Shown piece after piece: positions 63,761 to 64,000 of a DNA stretch of 64,000 nt; position 1 is the first letter of the stretch; every line of letters begins with the position of its first letter. The DNA comes from Liolophura sinensis (taxonomy: Eukaryota; Mollusca; Polyplacophora; Chitonida; Chitonidae), in contig NC_088301.1 in assembly GCF_032854445.1 (NCBI RefSeq), positions 37,623,187 through 37,687,186 on the forward strand, given 5' to 3'. Made by a program: the position numbers and the translations under genes. Below the pieces are notes generated by a model that did not search any database, was not told the DNA's origin, and saw nothing but the letters and a program-made list of their open reading frames with translations.

Positions 63761-64000
63761 ATAACATTTCAAGACATGCTTGGGTACACCGTTAAGTACA
63801 CATTTTAAGTGTTAGGACCTGTAGCAGCGAGTGAGAAAATTGGCAACAGCCTGAAAAACTTTGTTGTGATTTCTCACCGGTTTTAAAACCGTGTCTTCTG
63901 ACGGGTTCCTAACACCCACACGAGTTAATTCTCACATGCGTAATTAATCCTGGAACATATAACACTGGTGTACGCGTTTCATCAAGGCCCTTTTCTTTAC
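63761..64000. other. Right-edge intergenic DNA
   Basis: Nothing recognised. It holds a CCGGTTTTAAAACCG palindrome at 63877-63891. Confidence 0.4.

Overview
This is eukaryotic, metazoan DNA. The window is AT-rich and mostly non-coding, with long TA microsatellites, tRNA-derived SINEs, fold-back elements and two scaffold gaps of exactly 200 N. The forkhead protein, the SINE style and the low gene density suggest a lophotrochozoan, most likely a mollusc or a brachiopod. I cannot name a species from sequence alone. Only two genes are convincing, and both are intronless and on the plus strand.

Region 1 (about 2.1-4.95 kb) holds a FoxD forkhead transcription factor gene. It has a TATA-type core promoter, upstream ORFs in the leader, an acidic N-terminus, a complete forkhead domain and a C-terminal FSIDNIIG motif. 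As assembled, the acidic N-terminus and the forkhead body lie in different frames, overlapping at 2930-2946. This is consistent with one extra base next to a C5/G5 stretch.

Region 2 (about 5-51 kb) is a gene desert of more than 46 kb. It mixes AT-rich sequence with several higher-complexity, GC-richer islands (about 5.2, 12.1, 30.5-31.9, 35.0 and 44.8 kb). These look like candidate cis-regulatory modules for the developmental gene, but that is inference only. Repeats in this stretch include a degenerate ~40-bp minisatellite (27.8-29.4 kb) invaded by SINEs, one of them a fold-back SINE dimer with a 13-bp target duplication. There are also two kinds of fold-back element (24.3 kb; 25.0 and 55.0 kb) and a dispersed family sharing a core around GCGATTAT (17.3, 21.3, 22.1, 58.7 and 60.4 kb).

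Region 3 (about 51.2-53.1 kb) holds a single-exon, 390-residue ankyrin-repeat protein gene with a textbook TATA/initiator promoter. Its repeat layout resembles the ANKRD63/ANKRD34 kind of protein. The first AATAAA after its stop codon lies in the tail of a same-strand SINE.

Region 4 (53-64 kb) is again largely non-coding. It has a 96-bp TA tract, a second CRE-bearing fold-back element, further candidate regulatory islands and, near the right edge, two unrecognised AT-rich open frames. I found no CRISPR array, rRNA gene, functional tRNA gene or prokaryotic operon, and no convincing novel molecular system. The best leads are the FoxD frame break, the fold-back elements carrying TGACGTCA sites, and the minisatellite/SINE composite.
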